Of a stretch of DNA of 64,000 bases, positions 35,578-45,017 are shown in pieces. Position 1 is the stretch's first letter, and each line of letters opens with the position of its first letter. Source of the DNA: Limibacillus sp. (lineage in GTDB: Bacteria; Pseudomonadota; Alphaproteobacteria; Kiloniellales; CECT-8803); NCBI GenBank assembly GCA_037379885.1, contig JARRJC010000001.1:62001-126000 (forward strand). Direction: 5' to 3'. The translations under genes were made by a program, and so were the position numbers. Below the pieces are notes generated by a model. The model made no database searches and was not told where the DNA came from. It saw only the letters and a list, made by a program, of their open reading frames with translations.

Positions 35578-36381
35578 CTACTGCGGCATGGGGCCCATGA
35601 GTAGCCCCGGGTCGACCCGCCGGTCGAACCAGTTCATGCGCCAGTCCAGGTGCGGGCCGGTGGCGCGCCCGGTCGCTCCGATGGTGCCGAGCGGATCGCC
35701 GGCCTCCACCATCTGGCCCTTTTCGACGGTCACGCTCGCCATGTGCATCAGGGTGGAGGTCACGCCCTGCCCGTGGTCGATGATGATCGTGCCGCCGGTG
35801 TAGTAGTGATCGGTGACCGCCATGGTCACCAGCCCGGCGGCGGGCGCGATGACCGGCGTACCCTCGGGCGCCGCCACGTCGATGCCGTAGTGCGGCTGAC
35901 GCGGCTCGCCGTTCAGAATGCGCTGGGAGCCGTAGACGCCGCTGATCACCCCCTTGGCGGGCCAGATATAGGGGCCGAAGGCGTAGTCGAAATCGTAATC
36001 GCCGCTGCGCGCCTCGGCCACTTCCGCGCGCTCTCGCGCCAGGCGGTCCAGAAACTCCTGCGGCGGCGTCACCATGGTGTCCGGCAGACCGTCGATGCGC
36101 TGGATCTCGTAGTCGCGCGTGGCGATCTCCAAGGTCCGGGTTTGAAGACTGCCGTCGGGGCGGCGCACGATCAGCTCGGCTTCGGGGGCGGCGTCCCGGT
36201 GAAAGCCGAAGAGAAAGCGCCCCTCCGGCGTCACCTTCAGGCCGCGCCCGTCGAGCTGCACGCGCGAACCCGGCTCCACCTTGCCGAAGATCAGCCCGCC
36301 CTGGGTCAGCTCCCCCTCCAGCTCCAGCGCGAGGACCGGCAGCGTCCAAAGAACGGCGATCAGGAAGACCAGCGCCCTCAT
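35578..36381 (-). CDS. M23 family metallopeptidase, secreted (LytM-type domain)
   Basis: A 267-residue protein with a signal peptide ([17 protein letters not shown], about 4-20), a beta-rich N-terminal domain and a C-terminal LytM/M23 domain (about 145-265). The metal motifs are HYGID (164-168) and GPHLDW (242-247); the usual HxH is HxD here, a form I recall from other alphaproteobacterial M23 proteins. It should cut or bind peptidoglycan in the periplasm, or act as an activator of amidases if inactive. Its ATG overlaps the xseA stop by 4 nt. Confidence 0.88.
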   Translation of the reverse strand: MRALVFLIAVLWTLPVLALELEGELTQGGLIFGKVEPGSRVQLDGRGLKVTPEGRFLFGFHRDAAPEAELIVRRPDGSLQTRTLEIATRDYEIQRIDGLPDTMVTPPQEFLDRLARERAEVAEARSGDYDFDYAFGPYIWPAKGVISGVYGSQRILNGEPRQPHYGIDVAAPEGTPVIAPAAGLVTMAVTDHYYTGGTIIIDHGQGVTSTLMHMASVTVEKGQMVEAGDPLGTIGATGRATGPHLDWRMNWFDRRVDPGLLMGPMPQ

Positions 36382-37898
36382 AGCAGGCTCCCCTGCTCGG
36401 GCCCGCCGTCCTTCTTCGGTTTCGGCTTGGCTTTCGGCTTGGCGGCAGCTCCCCTGGCAGCACCCCCGCCAGCAGCAACCGCGGCCACCCGCTCCTCGCC
36501 CGCGAACTCGATATCCAGCGCCTCGCCGCTCGCGACCTGGGAGGCTCGGGTCACGATCTTCTCGCCGGACCAGACCACGGCGAAACCACGCTCCAATGTC
36601 CGCTCGTAGGAGTAACCGTCGAGAAGGCGCGAGAGAGCCGCCAGCTCCTGCTGCGATTCCCGCAGGCGTTGGGCCAGGGCGCGCTCAAGCCTGCGACCCG
36701 GCTCCAACCTCTCCAGCGTGCGCGACGCTTCCCGCGTCACTCTCGGGCGCAGGTTCCCCAGCCGGGCGCCCAGGTCGCCCACCTGACGGCGGGTCTCGCT
36801 CAGGCGCTGGCGCGGATGGACCAGACGCGCGCCCAGCTCGCTCACCTCGCCCAGCCTGCGCCGCAGGAGATTGCGCGCGGCCAGCAGCTGGCGTCCGGCC
36901 AGGTCGTCCAGGCGCTGGGTCTTCTCCTCCAGCAGGCGGCCCGGATGGATCAAGCCCCGGCCCAGGCCCTCCAGCAGTTCCTGCCGCTGGGTCAGGCTGC
37001 GCCGCCCGGCTTGAAGCAGACGGACTCCGAAGTTCGAGACCTGCTCCAGAAGTTCGCCGCGCACCGGCACGGCGATCTCAGCCGCCGCCGTGGGCGTCGG
37101 TGCGCGCCGGTCGGATGCGAAGTCGATCAGGGTGGTGTCGGTTTCGTGCCCCACGGCCGATATCAGCGGTATCTCAGAGGCGGCGGCCGCGCGCACCACG
37201 ATTTCCTCATTGAAGGCCCAGAGGTCCTCCAGCGATCCGCCGCCGCGCGCAACGATCAGCAGGTCCGGCCGGGGGACGACGCCGCCCTCGGCGGGCAGGG
37301 CGTTGAAGCCCTCGATGGCCGCGGCGATCTCGGGCGCCGCCTTTTCGCCCTGAACCGGGACCGGCCAGACCAGGACATGGCGCGGGAAGCGGTCCCGCAA
37401 GCGGTGCAGGATGTCCCGGATCACGGCGCCCGAGGGCGAGGTGATGACGCCGATCACGGTGGGCAGGCGCGGCAGCGGGCGCTTGCGCTCCTCGGCGAAG
37501 AGGCCCTCGGCGGCCAGCTTGCGCTTGCGCTCTTCCAGCAGCTTCAGGAGCGCGCCCTCGCCCGCCACCTCGATCTGCTCGACCACGATCTGATAGCTCG
37601 ACTTGCCGGCGAAGGTGGTCATGCGCCCGGTCGCGATCACCTCCAGCCCGTCCTCCGGCTTCACCGCAAGGCGGCTGACCGTGCCCCGCCAGCAGACCGA
37701 ATCGATGACGGCGTTCTCGTCCTTCAGGCGGAAGTAGCAGTGACCCGAGGCCGGGAAGCTGGGCCGGGATATCTCGCCGCGCACCCGCACGCGCTCGAAG
37801 CTGCCCTCTATGGTCCGCTTGACCGCCGAGGAGAGCTCGGAGACGGTGAATTCCTGGAGATTCGTGGGGCCGGGCGCATCCGCTGTCATGCCGGTCAT
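36378..37898 (-). CDS. xseA: exodeoxyribonuclease VII large subunit
   Basis: A 506-residue protein that with XseB degrades single-stranded DNA. The N-terminal OB fold ([28 protein letters not shown], positions 37770-37853) and the catalytic core [36 protein letters not shown] and [17 protein letters not shown] are diagnostic. A long coiled-coil part rich in R, L and Q follows. The C-terminal tail is Lys/Pro/Ala-rich ([17 protein letters not shown]). Start ATG at 37898; another in-frame ATG is 9 nt inside. It is divergent from purD and leads into the M23 gene. xseB is not in the window. Confidence 0.94.
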   Translation of the reverse strand: MTGMTADAPGPTNLQEFTVSELSSAVKRTIEGSFERVRVRGEISRPSFPASGHCYFRLKDENAVIDSVCWRGTVSRLAVKPEDGLEVIATGRMTTFAGKSSYQIVVEQIEVAGEGALLKLLEERKRKLAAEGLFAEERKRPLPRLPTVIGVITSPSGAVIRDILHRLRDRFPRHVLVWPVPVQGEKAAPEIAAAIEGFNALPAEGGVVPRPDLLIVARGGGSLEDLWAFNEEIVVRAAAASEIPLISAVGHETDTTLIDFASDRRAPTPTAAAEIAVPVRGELLEQVSNFGVRLLQAGRRSLTQRQELLEGLGRGLIHPGRLLEEKTQRLDDLAGRQLLAARNLLRRRLGEVSELGARLVHPRQRLSETRRQVGDLGARLGNLRPRVTREASRTLERLEPGRRLERALAQRLRESQQELAALSRLLDGYSYERTLERGFAVVWSGEKIVTRASQVASGEALDIEFAGEERVAAVAAGGGAARGAAAKPKAKPKPKKDGGPEQGSLL

Positions 37899-38020
37899 GC
37901 TAGCCGGGCCGGACCGCGCCGCGCAACCGAAGGCAGGAAGACAAACCGGTGCTGCCTTTGCTAAAGAAGGCGCCTGGAACAGCGGCTTGATCGAACAGGA
38001 TTGGGGAGCGGCGGAGAGCA

Positions 38021-39289
38021 ATGAAGGTTTTGGTGGTCGGCGGCGGCGGACGGGAACATGCGCTCTGTTGGGCTTTGAGCGCTTCACCCCTGGTGGACCG
38101 CCTTTTCTGCGCGCCGGGCAACGCCGGCATCGCCGGGGTGGCCGAGTGTCTGGCCGTGGGCGCGGAGGACATAGAAGGCCTGCTCGGGCTGGTGCAGGAA
38201 CTGGGCATCGACTACGTGGTCGTCGGTCCCGAGGCGGCCCTGGTCAAGGGGCTGGTCGACCGCCTTTCCGAGCGTGGCGTCAAGGCTTTTGGACCGAGCG
38301 CGGCCGCCGCCGAACTGGAAGGCTCCAAGGGCTTCATGAAGGACCTCTGCCAGGCCGAGGGCATCCCCACCGCCGCCTATGGCCGCTTCAGCGATCTTGA
38401 AGCCGCGAAGGACTTCTTGAAGCAACAGCAAGCGCCGATCGTGGTGAAGGCGGACGGATTGGCTGCCGGCAAGGGCGTGGTGATCGCCGAAAGCCTGGAG
38501 GAGGCGCAAGCGACTGTGGAGGACTTCCTCTCCGGCAACGCCTTCGGCGAGGCGGGGCACGAGGTGGTGATCGAGGAGTTCCTGGAGGGCGAGGAGGCAA
38601 GCTTCTTCGTGCTGGTGGATGGGGAGACGGCCCTGCCGCTGGCCTCCGCCCAGGACCACAAGCGCGCCTACGAGGGCGACGAAGGTCCCAACACCGGCGG
38701 CATGGGCGCCTATTCACCCGCCCCCATCGTCACGCCGGAAATGACCGGCAGCATCATGGCGGAAATCATCGAACCGACGGTCCGGGCCATGGCGGCGCGC
38801 GGCGCGCCCTATAAGGGCGTGCTCTATGCGGGCCTCATGATCCGGGACGGCAAGGCCAAGCTGCTGGAATACAACGTGCGTTTCGGCGACCCCGAGTGCC
38901 AGGTCCTGATGATGCGCCTGAAAAGCGACCTCCTGCCCGCCCTTCAGGCCTCCACGGAGGGGACGCTGAAGTCCCTCGACCTCCAGTGGCGCGACGAAGC
39001 CGCCATGACGGTGGTGATGGCCGCCAGAGGCTATCCGGGAGCTTACGAGAAAGGCAGCGAGATCAGGGGACTGGAGGCGCTGACCGACGACCCCGACCTG
39101 GTGGTCTTCCACGCCGGGACCAAGGCGGGCGAAGACGGGAAGATCCTGGCCAACGGCGGACGGGTGCTGAACGTAACGGCCCTGGGCCGCGACCTCGGCG
39201 AGGCGAAGTCGCGCGCCTATGCCGCCATAGACCGGATCGAGTGGCCGGAGGGCTTCTGCCGCCGCGACATCGGCTGGCGGGCGCTCTAG
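38021..39289 (+). CDS. purD: phosphoribosylamine-glycine ligase
   Basis: A 422-residue ATP-grasp enzyme (GARS), second step of de novo purine synthesis. [19 protein letters not shown] at the N-terminus, [18 protein letters not shown] (about 104-121), [15 protein letters not shown] (about 142-156), [20 protein letters not shown] (about 211-230) and [10 protein letters not shown] (about 287-296) are all canonical. CGGAGAG precedes the ATG. It is divergent from xseA across 122 nt, a common arrangement in alphaproteobacteria. Confidence 0.97.
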   Translation: MKVLVVGGGGREHALCWALSASPLVDRLFCAPGNAGIAGVAECLAVGAEDIEGLLGLVQELGIDYVVVGPEAALVKGLVDRLSERGVKAFGPSAAAAELEGSKGFMKDLCQAEGIPTAAYGRFSDLEAAKDFLKQQQAPIVVKADGLAAGKGVVIAESLEEAQATVEDFLSGNAFGEAGHEVVIEEFLEGEEASFFVLVDGETALPLASAQDHKRAYEGDEGPNTGGMGAYSPAPIVTPEMTGSIMAEIIEPTVRAMAARGAPYKGVLYAGLMIRDGKAKLLEYNVRFGDPECQVLMMRLKSDLLPALQASTEGTLKSLDLQWRDEAAMTVVMAARGYPGAYEKGSEIRGLEALTDDPDLVVFHAGTKAGEDGKILANGGRVLNVTALGRDLGEAKSRAYAAIDRIEWPEGFCRRDIGWRAL

Positions 39290-39300
39290 CCGAGGGGCGA

Positions 39301-40158
39301 TCAGTCGGGCGGACGGCTGTAGAGCCGCTCGGCAAGGGCCGCGACCTCCGGGTCGCTCTTGTCGAGCGCGCCGTGGCGCAGGAAGAAGTCCATCAGCACC
39401 AGGTTGACGTTGAACTTGAAGTCGTCGCTGTCGCGGACCCGTTCGACGACTTCCGCCAGCGGCCATAGCTCGAAGGCCTCCACCTCGTCGTCCTGGGGTT
39501 CTGGCGTAACCTCCTCGGGCAGTTCCAAGTCGTAGCAGAAGAGCACATCGTCGCGGACGTGCTCGCCCAGAAGGCAGCGGTAGGCGATCTCTCCGACCGG
39601 CTTGGCGCGCCGGGCCACCGCCTCTTCCAGCGAGGCCTCCTCCCAGGACTCCTTGACCAGATTCTCCTCCAGCGTCAGGCCATAAGGCTGACCGCCCGCG
39701 ACCATGTGATCCAGCTTGCCCGGCGCCACCGGCTTGTCGGCGCTGCGGCGAGCGACCCAGAGGTGGATGCCGTCCTTGCGGCGCTGGTAGCCGTTGACGT
39801 GAACGCCGTAGGACCGAGTCCCGAAATAGGGCACGGCGCCCCGGTCGAGGAGCAGGACCGGCGGCTCCCCCCAGGCGCGGTTCACCGGGTAGACCTCATG
39901 CCGGCGTCTCGGCCCGAGCCCGCGCGCGGCAATGTCATCCAGAAGCGCATCCAGCGCCGCCGTGCGGACCGCCGGCCCCGCCAGGACGGGGGAGAGGGTG
40001 ACGGCGCTCTCCTCCACCAGAAAGACCTTCGGGTAGGCCTCCAGAGCCTCCGCGAAGGCATGGGTCATCCAGCCCTGGAGCCTGCCGTCGATCATGAAGC
40101 GGCGGAAGCGCTCCTCCGGCCAGTGGTGGCAGCGGGTGATCTTGTTCACAAAGCTCAT
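39301..40158 (-). CDS. DUF4743/NUDIX hydrolase family protein
   Basis: A 285-residue protein: an N-terminal DUF4743 domain (FVNKITRCHHWPEERFRRFM onwards, about 1-120) and a C-terminal NUDIX domain. The Nudix box is visible but degenerate: G..PYGLTLEENLVKESWEEASL (about 157-177), keeping the metal-binding E-x-x-E-E-type core (KESWEEASL for RExxEExGx). Relatives include the yeast YJR142W and plant NUDT20/24 group, some acting on damaged thiamine diphosphate forms. It overlaps the transporter gene by 4 nt, so the two are cotranscribed. Confidence 0.88.
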   Translation of the reverse strand: MSFVNKITRCHHWPEERFRRFMIDGRLQGWMTHAFAEALEAYPKVFLVEESAVTLSPVLAGPAVRTAALDALLDDIAARGLGPRRRHEVYPVNRAWGEPPVLLLDRGAVPYFGTRSYGVHVNGYQRRKDGIHLWVARRSADKPVAPGKLDHMVAGGQPYGLTLEENLVKESWEEASLEEAVARRAKPVGEIAYRCLLGEHVRDDVLFCYDLELPEEVTPEPQDDEVEAFELWPLAEVVERVRDSDDFKFNVNLVLMDFFLRHGALDKSDPEVAALAERLYSRPPD

Positions 40159-41108
40159 TCGCCGGCCCCCAGCAGAACCAGCAGCAGCGTCACGGTGATC
40201 ATGGCCAGACCGGAGGTGATCAGCACCGCGCTGCCCGCGCGCCGCTGATAGATGCCGTAGCGTTCCGAGAAGAGGTACACGTTCACGCCCACGGGCATGG
40301 CCGCCGTCATGGTGCCGACCGCGACCCAGAGCGGCGGCAGGTCGAAAAGGAAGGTCATGGCGAGCCAGACGATCAAGGGATGCAGCACCAGCTTGCCGAG
40401 CGAAACGCCCGTCGCCTCCAAGAGATCGCCGCCCAGGCGATACTGGCAGAGCGCAGCACCGGTGCCGAAGAGGGCGCAGGGCGTGACGGCCAGCGCCAGC
40501 AGCTCCAAGAAGCGGTCGAGCGGTGCGGCGAGGCCCCAGCCGGTCTGCCCATAGGCCACACCCAGGATCAGCGACAGCACGATGGGATTCGCAAAGAGCG
40601 ACTTGCCGATGCGCCCGAACTGGGCGGCAAGGCTGACCCGCTCCGCGCCCTCCCGCGCCTTTACGGCCTCCAGCCAGAGGGTGGTGAAGGCGAAGAGCAG
40701 CAGGGAATGAAAGGCCAGAAGCAGGAAGAAGGGCTGGCTCGCCTCCGTCCCGAAGGCCGTCAACACCACCGGCATGGCGAACATCACCACATTGGCGTAG
40801 GAAGTCGCCATGCCCGCGATCACGCCCTCCATGGCGCTGCGCTTGAAGAAATGGCGGGCGGTCAGGGCAGCCGCGATATAGAGCGCGAAGGTCGGAAGGT
40901 AGTAGGAGGCCAGAAACTGCAGCGGCAGATCGGAGGGCAGCGGCTCGCGCGCCGTCGAGCGGAACAGCAGCGCCGGGACCGCGAAGTTGAAGACGAAGGC
41001 CGCCAGGGTCTGGCTCGCGCCCTCCTGAAGCCAGCCCACGCGCTGGGCGATGTAGCCCAGCAGCGCGATACCGAAAACCGGGCCAGCAATGGTGAGAACG
41101 ACCTCCAT
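40155..41108 (-). CDS. AEC family transporter (auxin efflux carrier type)
   Basis: A 317-residue membrane protein with about ten hydrophobic helices arranged in two repeats, from VLTIAGPVFGIALLGYIAQRVGWL at the N-terminus (positions 41034-41102) to MITVTLLLVLLGAGE at the end. The family (membrane transport protein PF03547) exports organic acids or amino-acid-like compounds in bacteria; substrate unknown. I prefer ATG at 41108 over the GTG 12 nt upstream. It overlaps the NUDIX gene (ATGA). Confidence 0.85.
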   Translation of the reverse strand: MEVVLTIAGPVFGIALLGYIAQRVGWLQEGASQTLAAFVFNFAVPALLFRSTAREPLPSDLPLQFLASYYLPTFALYIAAALTARHFFKRSAMEGVIAGMATSYANVVMFAMPVVLTAFGTEASQPFFLLLAFHSLLLFAFTTLWLEAVKAREGAERVSLAAQFGRIGKSLFANPIVLSLILGVAYGQTGWGLAAPLDRFLELLALAVTPCALFGTGAALCQYRLGGDLLEATGVSLGKLVLHPLIVWLAMTFLFDLPPLWVAVGTMTAAMPVGVNVYLFSERYGIYQRRAGSAVLITSGLAMITVTLLLVLLGAGE

Positions 41109-41171
41109 GACGGCGGCCACGCTAGCGGCTTTTCCGGGAAGAGCCTAGAGCCCTCGCGCTCGCCGCGCCGG

Positions 41172-41495
41172 TCAGCCCTTGGTCGCGCGCAGCACGGACT
41201 CGACGCCCCAGATCTGCCTGAGGCAGCGGGCGATATGCTCGGCCTCCCGCTCTTCCAGGCCTTTGACCTGCAGGTCCACGGTCAAGTGGCCACCGCCCGG
41301 CATGCGGTCGGACACCCAGCGCTCAGGCACCAGGTTGCGCTTGGCGAAGAGTTCCAGGACGCGGGGCAGGATGCCGGGATGGGCTTCGGCCATCAGCGAA
41401 AAACAATGGGTCGGCGCTTGGGGCGCCGGCGCGTCGGCGGGTACGTGCAGGGGCGCGTCCGCGTGGCGCGTGTTCAAAGGGGACATCGATGTCAT
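41172..41495 (-). CDS. free-standing ACT domain protein (IlvN/IlvH-like)
   Basis: A 107-residue protein. After a 30-residue flexible, Pro/Ala/His-rich tail comes one ACT domain (HCFSLMAEAHPGILPRVLELFAKRNLVPERW to LRQIWGVESVLRATK), closest by pattern to the regulatory small subunit of acetolactate synthase, but without the C-terminal half of IlvH/IlvN. GAGGAG stands about 11 nt before the ATG. It could bind an amino acid and regulate a partner enzyme encoded elsewhere. No biosynthetic gene is adjacent, so the partner is unknown. Confidence 0.75.
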   Translation of the reverse strand: MTSMSPLNTRHADAPLHVPADAPAPQAPTHCFSLMAEAHPGILPRVLELFAKRNLVPERWVSDRMPGGGHLTVDLQVKGLEEREAEHIARCLRQIWGVESVLRATKG

Positions 41496-41550
41496 GGGAG
41501 ACGAAGCTCCTCTTCAAGATCGGATCAATTGCAGGCGAACAGCAGGCTTT

Positions 41551-41574
41551 CCCGGTTACCCTAGGGGTACCGGG
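41551..41574. promoter_or_regulatory. 24-bp imperfect palindrome between the ACT and ArsR genes
   Basis: CCCGGT (41551-41556) with ACCGGG (41569-41574) and an inner CCCTAGGG (41559-41566) make a 24-bp dyad with two mismatched pairs. It lies 56 nt upstream of the ACT-protein start in the 286-nt divergent region 41496-41781. The remainder of that region is A/T-richer and holds no gene. It is a candidate operator. Confidence 0.4.
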
Positions 41575-41741
41575 CCGCTAATTCGTGCAATGTTCAGACC
41601 TTGAAAGCTTGTCATGGCGGCAAGCCTATGCCCGGCACCTGAGCGGGTCAAGGCGATGTTTACTGGCCATTTATCAATTATTTGCGGGGAATTTTGGCAA
41701 CTCCGGCTGCGAGTTCTTGTGTTCCGGGCCCGCCGTCTTAG

Positions 41742-41767
41742 TTATAAGGTTCCTACTACAGGTCCTT
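41742..41767 (+). promoter_or_regulatory. arsR-like gene promoter with overlapping dyad
   Basis: TTATAA (41742-41747) is a -10-like box 35 nt before the ATG of the ArsR gene, with TTGTGT at 41717-41722 as a poor -35. Overlapping it, AAGGTTCCT (41746-41754) faces AGGTCCTT (41760-41767), a near-palindrome. The position fits autorepression by the ArsR protein. Confidence 0.4.
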
Positions 41768-41781
41768 AGAAGGCCGAAAAA

Positions 41782-42117
41782 ATGAGTGACACCGCCGAAA
41801 GCAATCCTGCCGATCTCTTGGGGGAGATGCGCGAGAGCGCCACGCGGGCCAGCGGCCTTTTAAAGGCGCTTAGCCACGAGAACCGCTTGCTCATTCTCTG
41901 CATGCTGGCCGAGGGGGAGAAGGCCGTGACGGAGCTGGAGCGGGAGCTCGGCATGCGCCAGCCCGCCGTCTCCCAGCAACTGGCGCGCCTGCGCGGCGAC
42001 AAGCTGGTTCAGGCGCGGCGCGACGGCAAGACGATCTACTACTCCATCGCCAGCCCTGAGGCGAAGGAGGTCATAGAGTTGCTCTATAAGCTTTACTGCG
42101 CACCCGCGAAGAGTTGA
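41782..42117 (+). CDS. ArsR family repressor with the SqrR/BigR cysteine pair
   Basis: A 111-residue winged-helix repressor. RASGLLKALSHENRLLILCMLAEGEKAV leads into the recognition helix RQPAVSQQLARLRGDKLVQARRDGKTIYYS. Cys40 (LLILC) and Cys106 (LYKLYC) are at the positions, and at the 66-residue separation, of the redox pair in SqrR (Rhodobacter) and BigR, which sense persulfide/reactive sulfur by forming a polysulfide bridge. Metal-site motifs of ArsR (ELCVCD) are absent. So this is probably a reactive-sulfur sensor. The multicopper oxidase gene begins 32 nt after its stop and may be in its regulon. Confidence 0.85.
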   Translation: MSDTAESNPADLLGEMRESATRASGLLKALSHENRLLILCMLAEGEKAVTELERELGMRQPAVSQQLARLRGDKLVQARRDGKTIYYSIASPEAKEVIELLYKLYCAPAKS

Positions 42118-42149
42118 CCCGGCGCAGAGCTGCGCCACAAATAGCAATC

Positions 42150-43601
42150 ATGACCGCTTTCGAGTCCCGCCCCGCCCGGATCGCCCTCACCCGCCGCTCG
42201 CTGCTTGCGGGGGGCGCCGCCTTGACGGCGGCCCAGACGCTTCCTGGCGCCCTCGCCTTTGCCGCTGCGCCGCCCGCCGCCGGGCTGGAAGCGACGCCGC
42301 TGACCGCCGGGAGGGCGCGCGCACACCTGTTGGAGCCCGGCGCGCCGGAGACCGAACTCTGGGGCTTCGGCGGCAGCGTGCCGGGCCCCGTACTGCGGGT
42401 TCGGCAAGGCGAAGAGCTGGCGATCCTGCTTCAGAACGACCTGGAGCAGCCCACCGCGGTGCATTGGCACGGCATACGGATCGACAATGCGATGGACGGC
42501 GTGGTCGGCCTGACGCAGGAGGCCATTGCCCCGGGGACAAGCTTTGAATACCGCTTCACGCCGCCCGACGCCGGCACCTTCTGGTATCACAGCCATAACC
42601 GGTCCTGGGAGCAGATGGCGCGCGGGCTCTATGGCCTCCTGATCGTGGAGGAACCCGATGCGCCGGAGGTGGACCGGGAACTCCTGCTGGTCGCAGACGA
42701 TTGGCGCCTGGACGAGATCGGCGCCATCCACGAGGAGTCGCTGGGCAGCCTGCGCGACGCCTCCCACGCCGGGCGGCTCGGCAATGTGCTGACGCTCAAC
42801 TCGAAGGACTTTCTGGAGGAAAGCATCGCGCCGGGCGAGCGCCTGCGCCTGCGGCTCTGCAACACGGCCAACGCGCGCATCCTGGCGCTGGAGTTCACGG
42901 GCCACCGCCCCTGGACGATCGCCGTCGATGGACAGCCGGTGACCCCGCGCCCGCTGGACGGGCCGCTGACGCTTGCCCCCGGGCAACGCGCGGACCTGAT
43001 CCTGGACGGCACGGGCGAGCCCGGCAGCCGCCATGCGATCCTGGCCCACACCGGCGGTCAGACCCTGGAAATCGGCGCGCTCAACTACGCCCAGGAGCCG
43101 CGGCGCGATGCCGCCGATCTGGGGCCCGTTCCGGCGCTGCCGCCCAGCAAGATTCCCACGCCCCGCCTGGAGGGCGCGCGCGAGATACGCCTGGTGATGG
43201 AGGGCGGCGCCATGGGGCGCATGCAGTCCGCGCGCCTGGGCGAGGAGGAACTGGCGATCCGCGATCTGGTCGAGCGCGGCTATGCCTGGAGCTTCAACGG
43301 CATCGCGGGACGGCCGACAGACCCTTGGGTCTCAGCGCGGCAGGGCGAGACGCTGGTGGCCGAGATCGTCAACGAGACGGCCTGGCCCCATGTCATCCAC
43401 ACCCACGGCCACCACTTCCTGACCCTGGAAGCGGACGGCAGCCTGCCCGCCGACCCGGTCTGGCGGGACGGTGTGCTGCTGGAACGAGAAGAGACGAAAA
43501 AGATCGCCTTCGTGGCCGACAATCCGGGGCGCTGGCTGATCCACTGTCATATGCTGGAGCATCAGGCCGCCGGGATGGTGACCTGGTTCGAGGTGACCTG
43601 A
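42150..43601 (+). CDS. multicopper oxidase, periplasmic
   Basis: A 483-residue three-cupredoxin-domain oxidase. An N-terminal twin-arginine-like signal (LTRRSLLAGGAALTAAQTL, about 13-31) precedes the copper motifs HWHGIRID (about 105-112), FWYHSHNRS (about 143-151), HVIHTHGHHFL (about 414-424) and HCHMLEHQAAGM (about 465-476). The last includes the type 1 HCHxxxHxxxxM with Met as axial ligand. It probably oxidises Cu(I) or organic substrates in the periplasm. The ATG at 42150 is taken over an upstream TTG inside the arsR-like stop. It may be cotranscribed with the regulator. Confidence 0.92.
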   Translation: MTAFESRPARIALTRRSLLAGGAALTAAQTLPGALAFAAAPPAAGLEATPLTAGRARAHLLEPGAPETELWGFGGSVPGPVLRVRQGEELAILLQNDLEQPTAVHWHGIRIDNAMDGVVGLTQEAIAPGTSFEYRFTPPDAGTFWYHSHNRSWEQMARGLYGLLIVEEPDAPEVDRELLLVADDWRLDEIGAIHEESLGSLRDASHAGRLGNVLTLNSKDFLEESIAPGERLRLRLCNTANARILALEFTGHRPWTIAVDGQPVTPRPLDGPLTLAPGQRADLILDGTGEPGSRHAILAHTGGQTLEIGALNYAQEPRRDAADLGPVPALPPSKIPTPRLEGAREIRLVMEGGAMGRMQSARLGEEELAIRDLVERGYAWSFNGIAGRPTDPWVSARQGETLVAEIVNETAWPHVIHTHGHHFLTLEADGSLPADPVWRDGVLLEREETKKIAFVADNPGRWLIHCHMLEHQAAGMVTWFEVT

Positions 43602-43650
43602 GGCGGGGGAGCCGCCAAGAACAAACGCTGCAATCGGGGGGAATGACACC

Positions 43651-44961
43651 ATGGCGGGGAACAACGACAGCCTGACACTTGGGGTAAGCGAGCGTCCTTC
43701 GGCGGGGCTTTGGGCGCTTTTGAGTCTGCAGCACCTCTTCGCCATGTTCGGCGCGACGGTGCTGGTGCCTCTGCTCGTCGGGCTTCCACCCGAAGTCGCG
43801 CTGGTGACCAGCGGCGTGGGCACGCTGATCTACATCTTCTGCACCGGGGCGCAGGTGCCGGCCTATCTCGGTTCCTCCTTCGCCTTCATCGGGCCGATCC
43901 TGGCCGGGGCCGCGGCGGCGGGCATGGAAGGCGCGCTGCTGGGCGCCTTCGGTGCGGGCTGCATCTATCTGGTGGTGGCGGCGCTGGTCCGCGCCTTCGG
44001 CGTCGGCTGGCTCCTGCGGCTGCTGCCGCCCGTGGTGGTCGGGCCGGTCATCATCGTCATCGGCCTCTCGCTGGCCTCGGTCGCCGTGCAGATGGCCGAG
44101 GGCACCGTGGCGGGCGGGGACTACGATCTGGTGCAGCTTCTGGTGGCGCTCGCCACGCTGGGCTCGATCATCTTCTTCTCGCTGGTGCTGAAAGGCTTCT
44201 TCACCGTCGTGCCGATCCTGCTCGGCATCCTCGTGGGCTATCTGATCGCGGCGGTCGCGGGTCTGGTCGATTTCGCGCCGCTGGCCGAGGCCTCGCTCTT
44301 CCGGATTCCAGATTTCGTCTCCTTCCTCGGGGTCTTCTCAAGCGAGGGCGGCGTGCCCTGGGGTGCCCTCACCATCATCGCGCCGGTCGCCATCGTCACC
44401 ATGGCCGAGCACATCGGCGACACCGTGGTGCTGAGCCGCGTGGTGGGGCGCAACTTCATCGCCAAGCCCGGCCTGCACCGCACCCTGCTGGGCGACGGCC
44501 TTGCGACCATGGTGGCGGCCCTGATCGGCGGCCCGCCCAACACCACCTATGGCGAGAACGTGGGCGTGCTGGCGATCACGCGCATCTATTCCATCTACGT
44601 GATCGCGGGCGCCGCCGTCATGGCGATCCTGCTGGGCTTCGTCGGCATCGTGGCGGCCTTCCTCTCGACCATCCCGACGGCCGTCATGGGCGGCGTTTCC
44701 ATCGCGCTCTTCGGGGTCATCGCCTCCTCGGGCATCCGGACCCTGATCGAGGGCAAAGTGGACTTCGGCGAACGGCGCAACCTTTTGGTGGCCTCGATCA
44801 TCCTGGTGATCGGCATCGGCGGCGCGACCCTGCAGGTGAGCGAGCAGTTCACCGTCTCCTCCATGGCGCTGGCGGCGATCATCGGCGTCTTCCTCCACGC
44901 GGTCCTGCCCAACAAGCACCTGGGCGGCGACAGCGAGACGGTCCTGGGCAGCCACGGCTAG
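43651..44961 (+). CDS. NCS2 nucleobase permease (uracil/xanthine type)
   Basis: A 436-residue transporter with about 14 hydrophobic segments. LLSLQHLFAMFGATVLVPLLVGLPPEVAL at the N-terminus, GSSFAFIGPI (about 71-80), the transport motif AEHIGDTVVLS (about 252-262) and GGPPNTTYGENVGVLAITR (about 290-308) identify the UraA branch of NCS2. It would import uracil or a similar base by proton symport. GGGGGAATG stands upstream of the ATG. It follows the multicopper oxidase by 49 nt with no obvious functional tie. Confidence 0.93.
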   Translation: MAGNNDSLTLGVSERPSAGLWALLSLQHLFAMFGATVLVPLLVGLPPEVALVTSGVGTLIYIFCTGAQVPAYLGSSFAFIGPILAGAAAAGMEGALLGAFGAGCIYLVVAALVRAFGVGWLLRLLPPVVVGPVIIVIGLSLASVAVQMAEGTVAGGDYDLVQLLVALATLGSIIFFSLVLKGFFTVVPILLGILVGYLIAAVAGLVDFAPLAEASLFRIPDFVSFLGVFSSEGGVPWGALTIIAPVAIVTMAEHIGDTVVLSRVVGRNFIAKPGLHRTLLGDGLATMVAALIGGPPNTTYGENVGVLAITRIYSIYVIAGAAVMAILLGFVGIVAAFLSTIPTAVMGGVSIALFGVIASSGIRTLIEGKVDFGERRNLLVASIILVIGIGGATLQVSEQFTVSSMALAAIIGVFLHAVLPNKHLGGDSETVLGSHG

Positions 44962-45017
44962 GGGCTGTTGGGAAGGGCTTTAGGAATAGGACCCTGGGGC
45001 GGCATCCGGGCGGGCCT

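Noticed and set aside
35578-36381. Inactive M23 peptidase on account of HxD instead of HxH
   Set aside because: Asp can ligate zinc, and I recall the HLDW form from many alphaproteobacterial M23 proteins, so loss of function is not supported.
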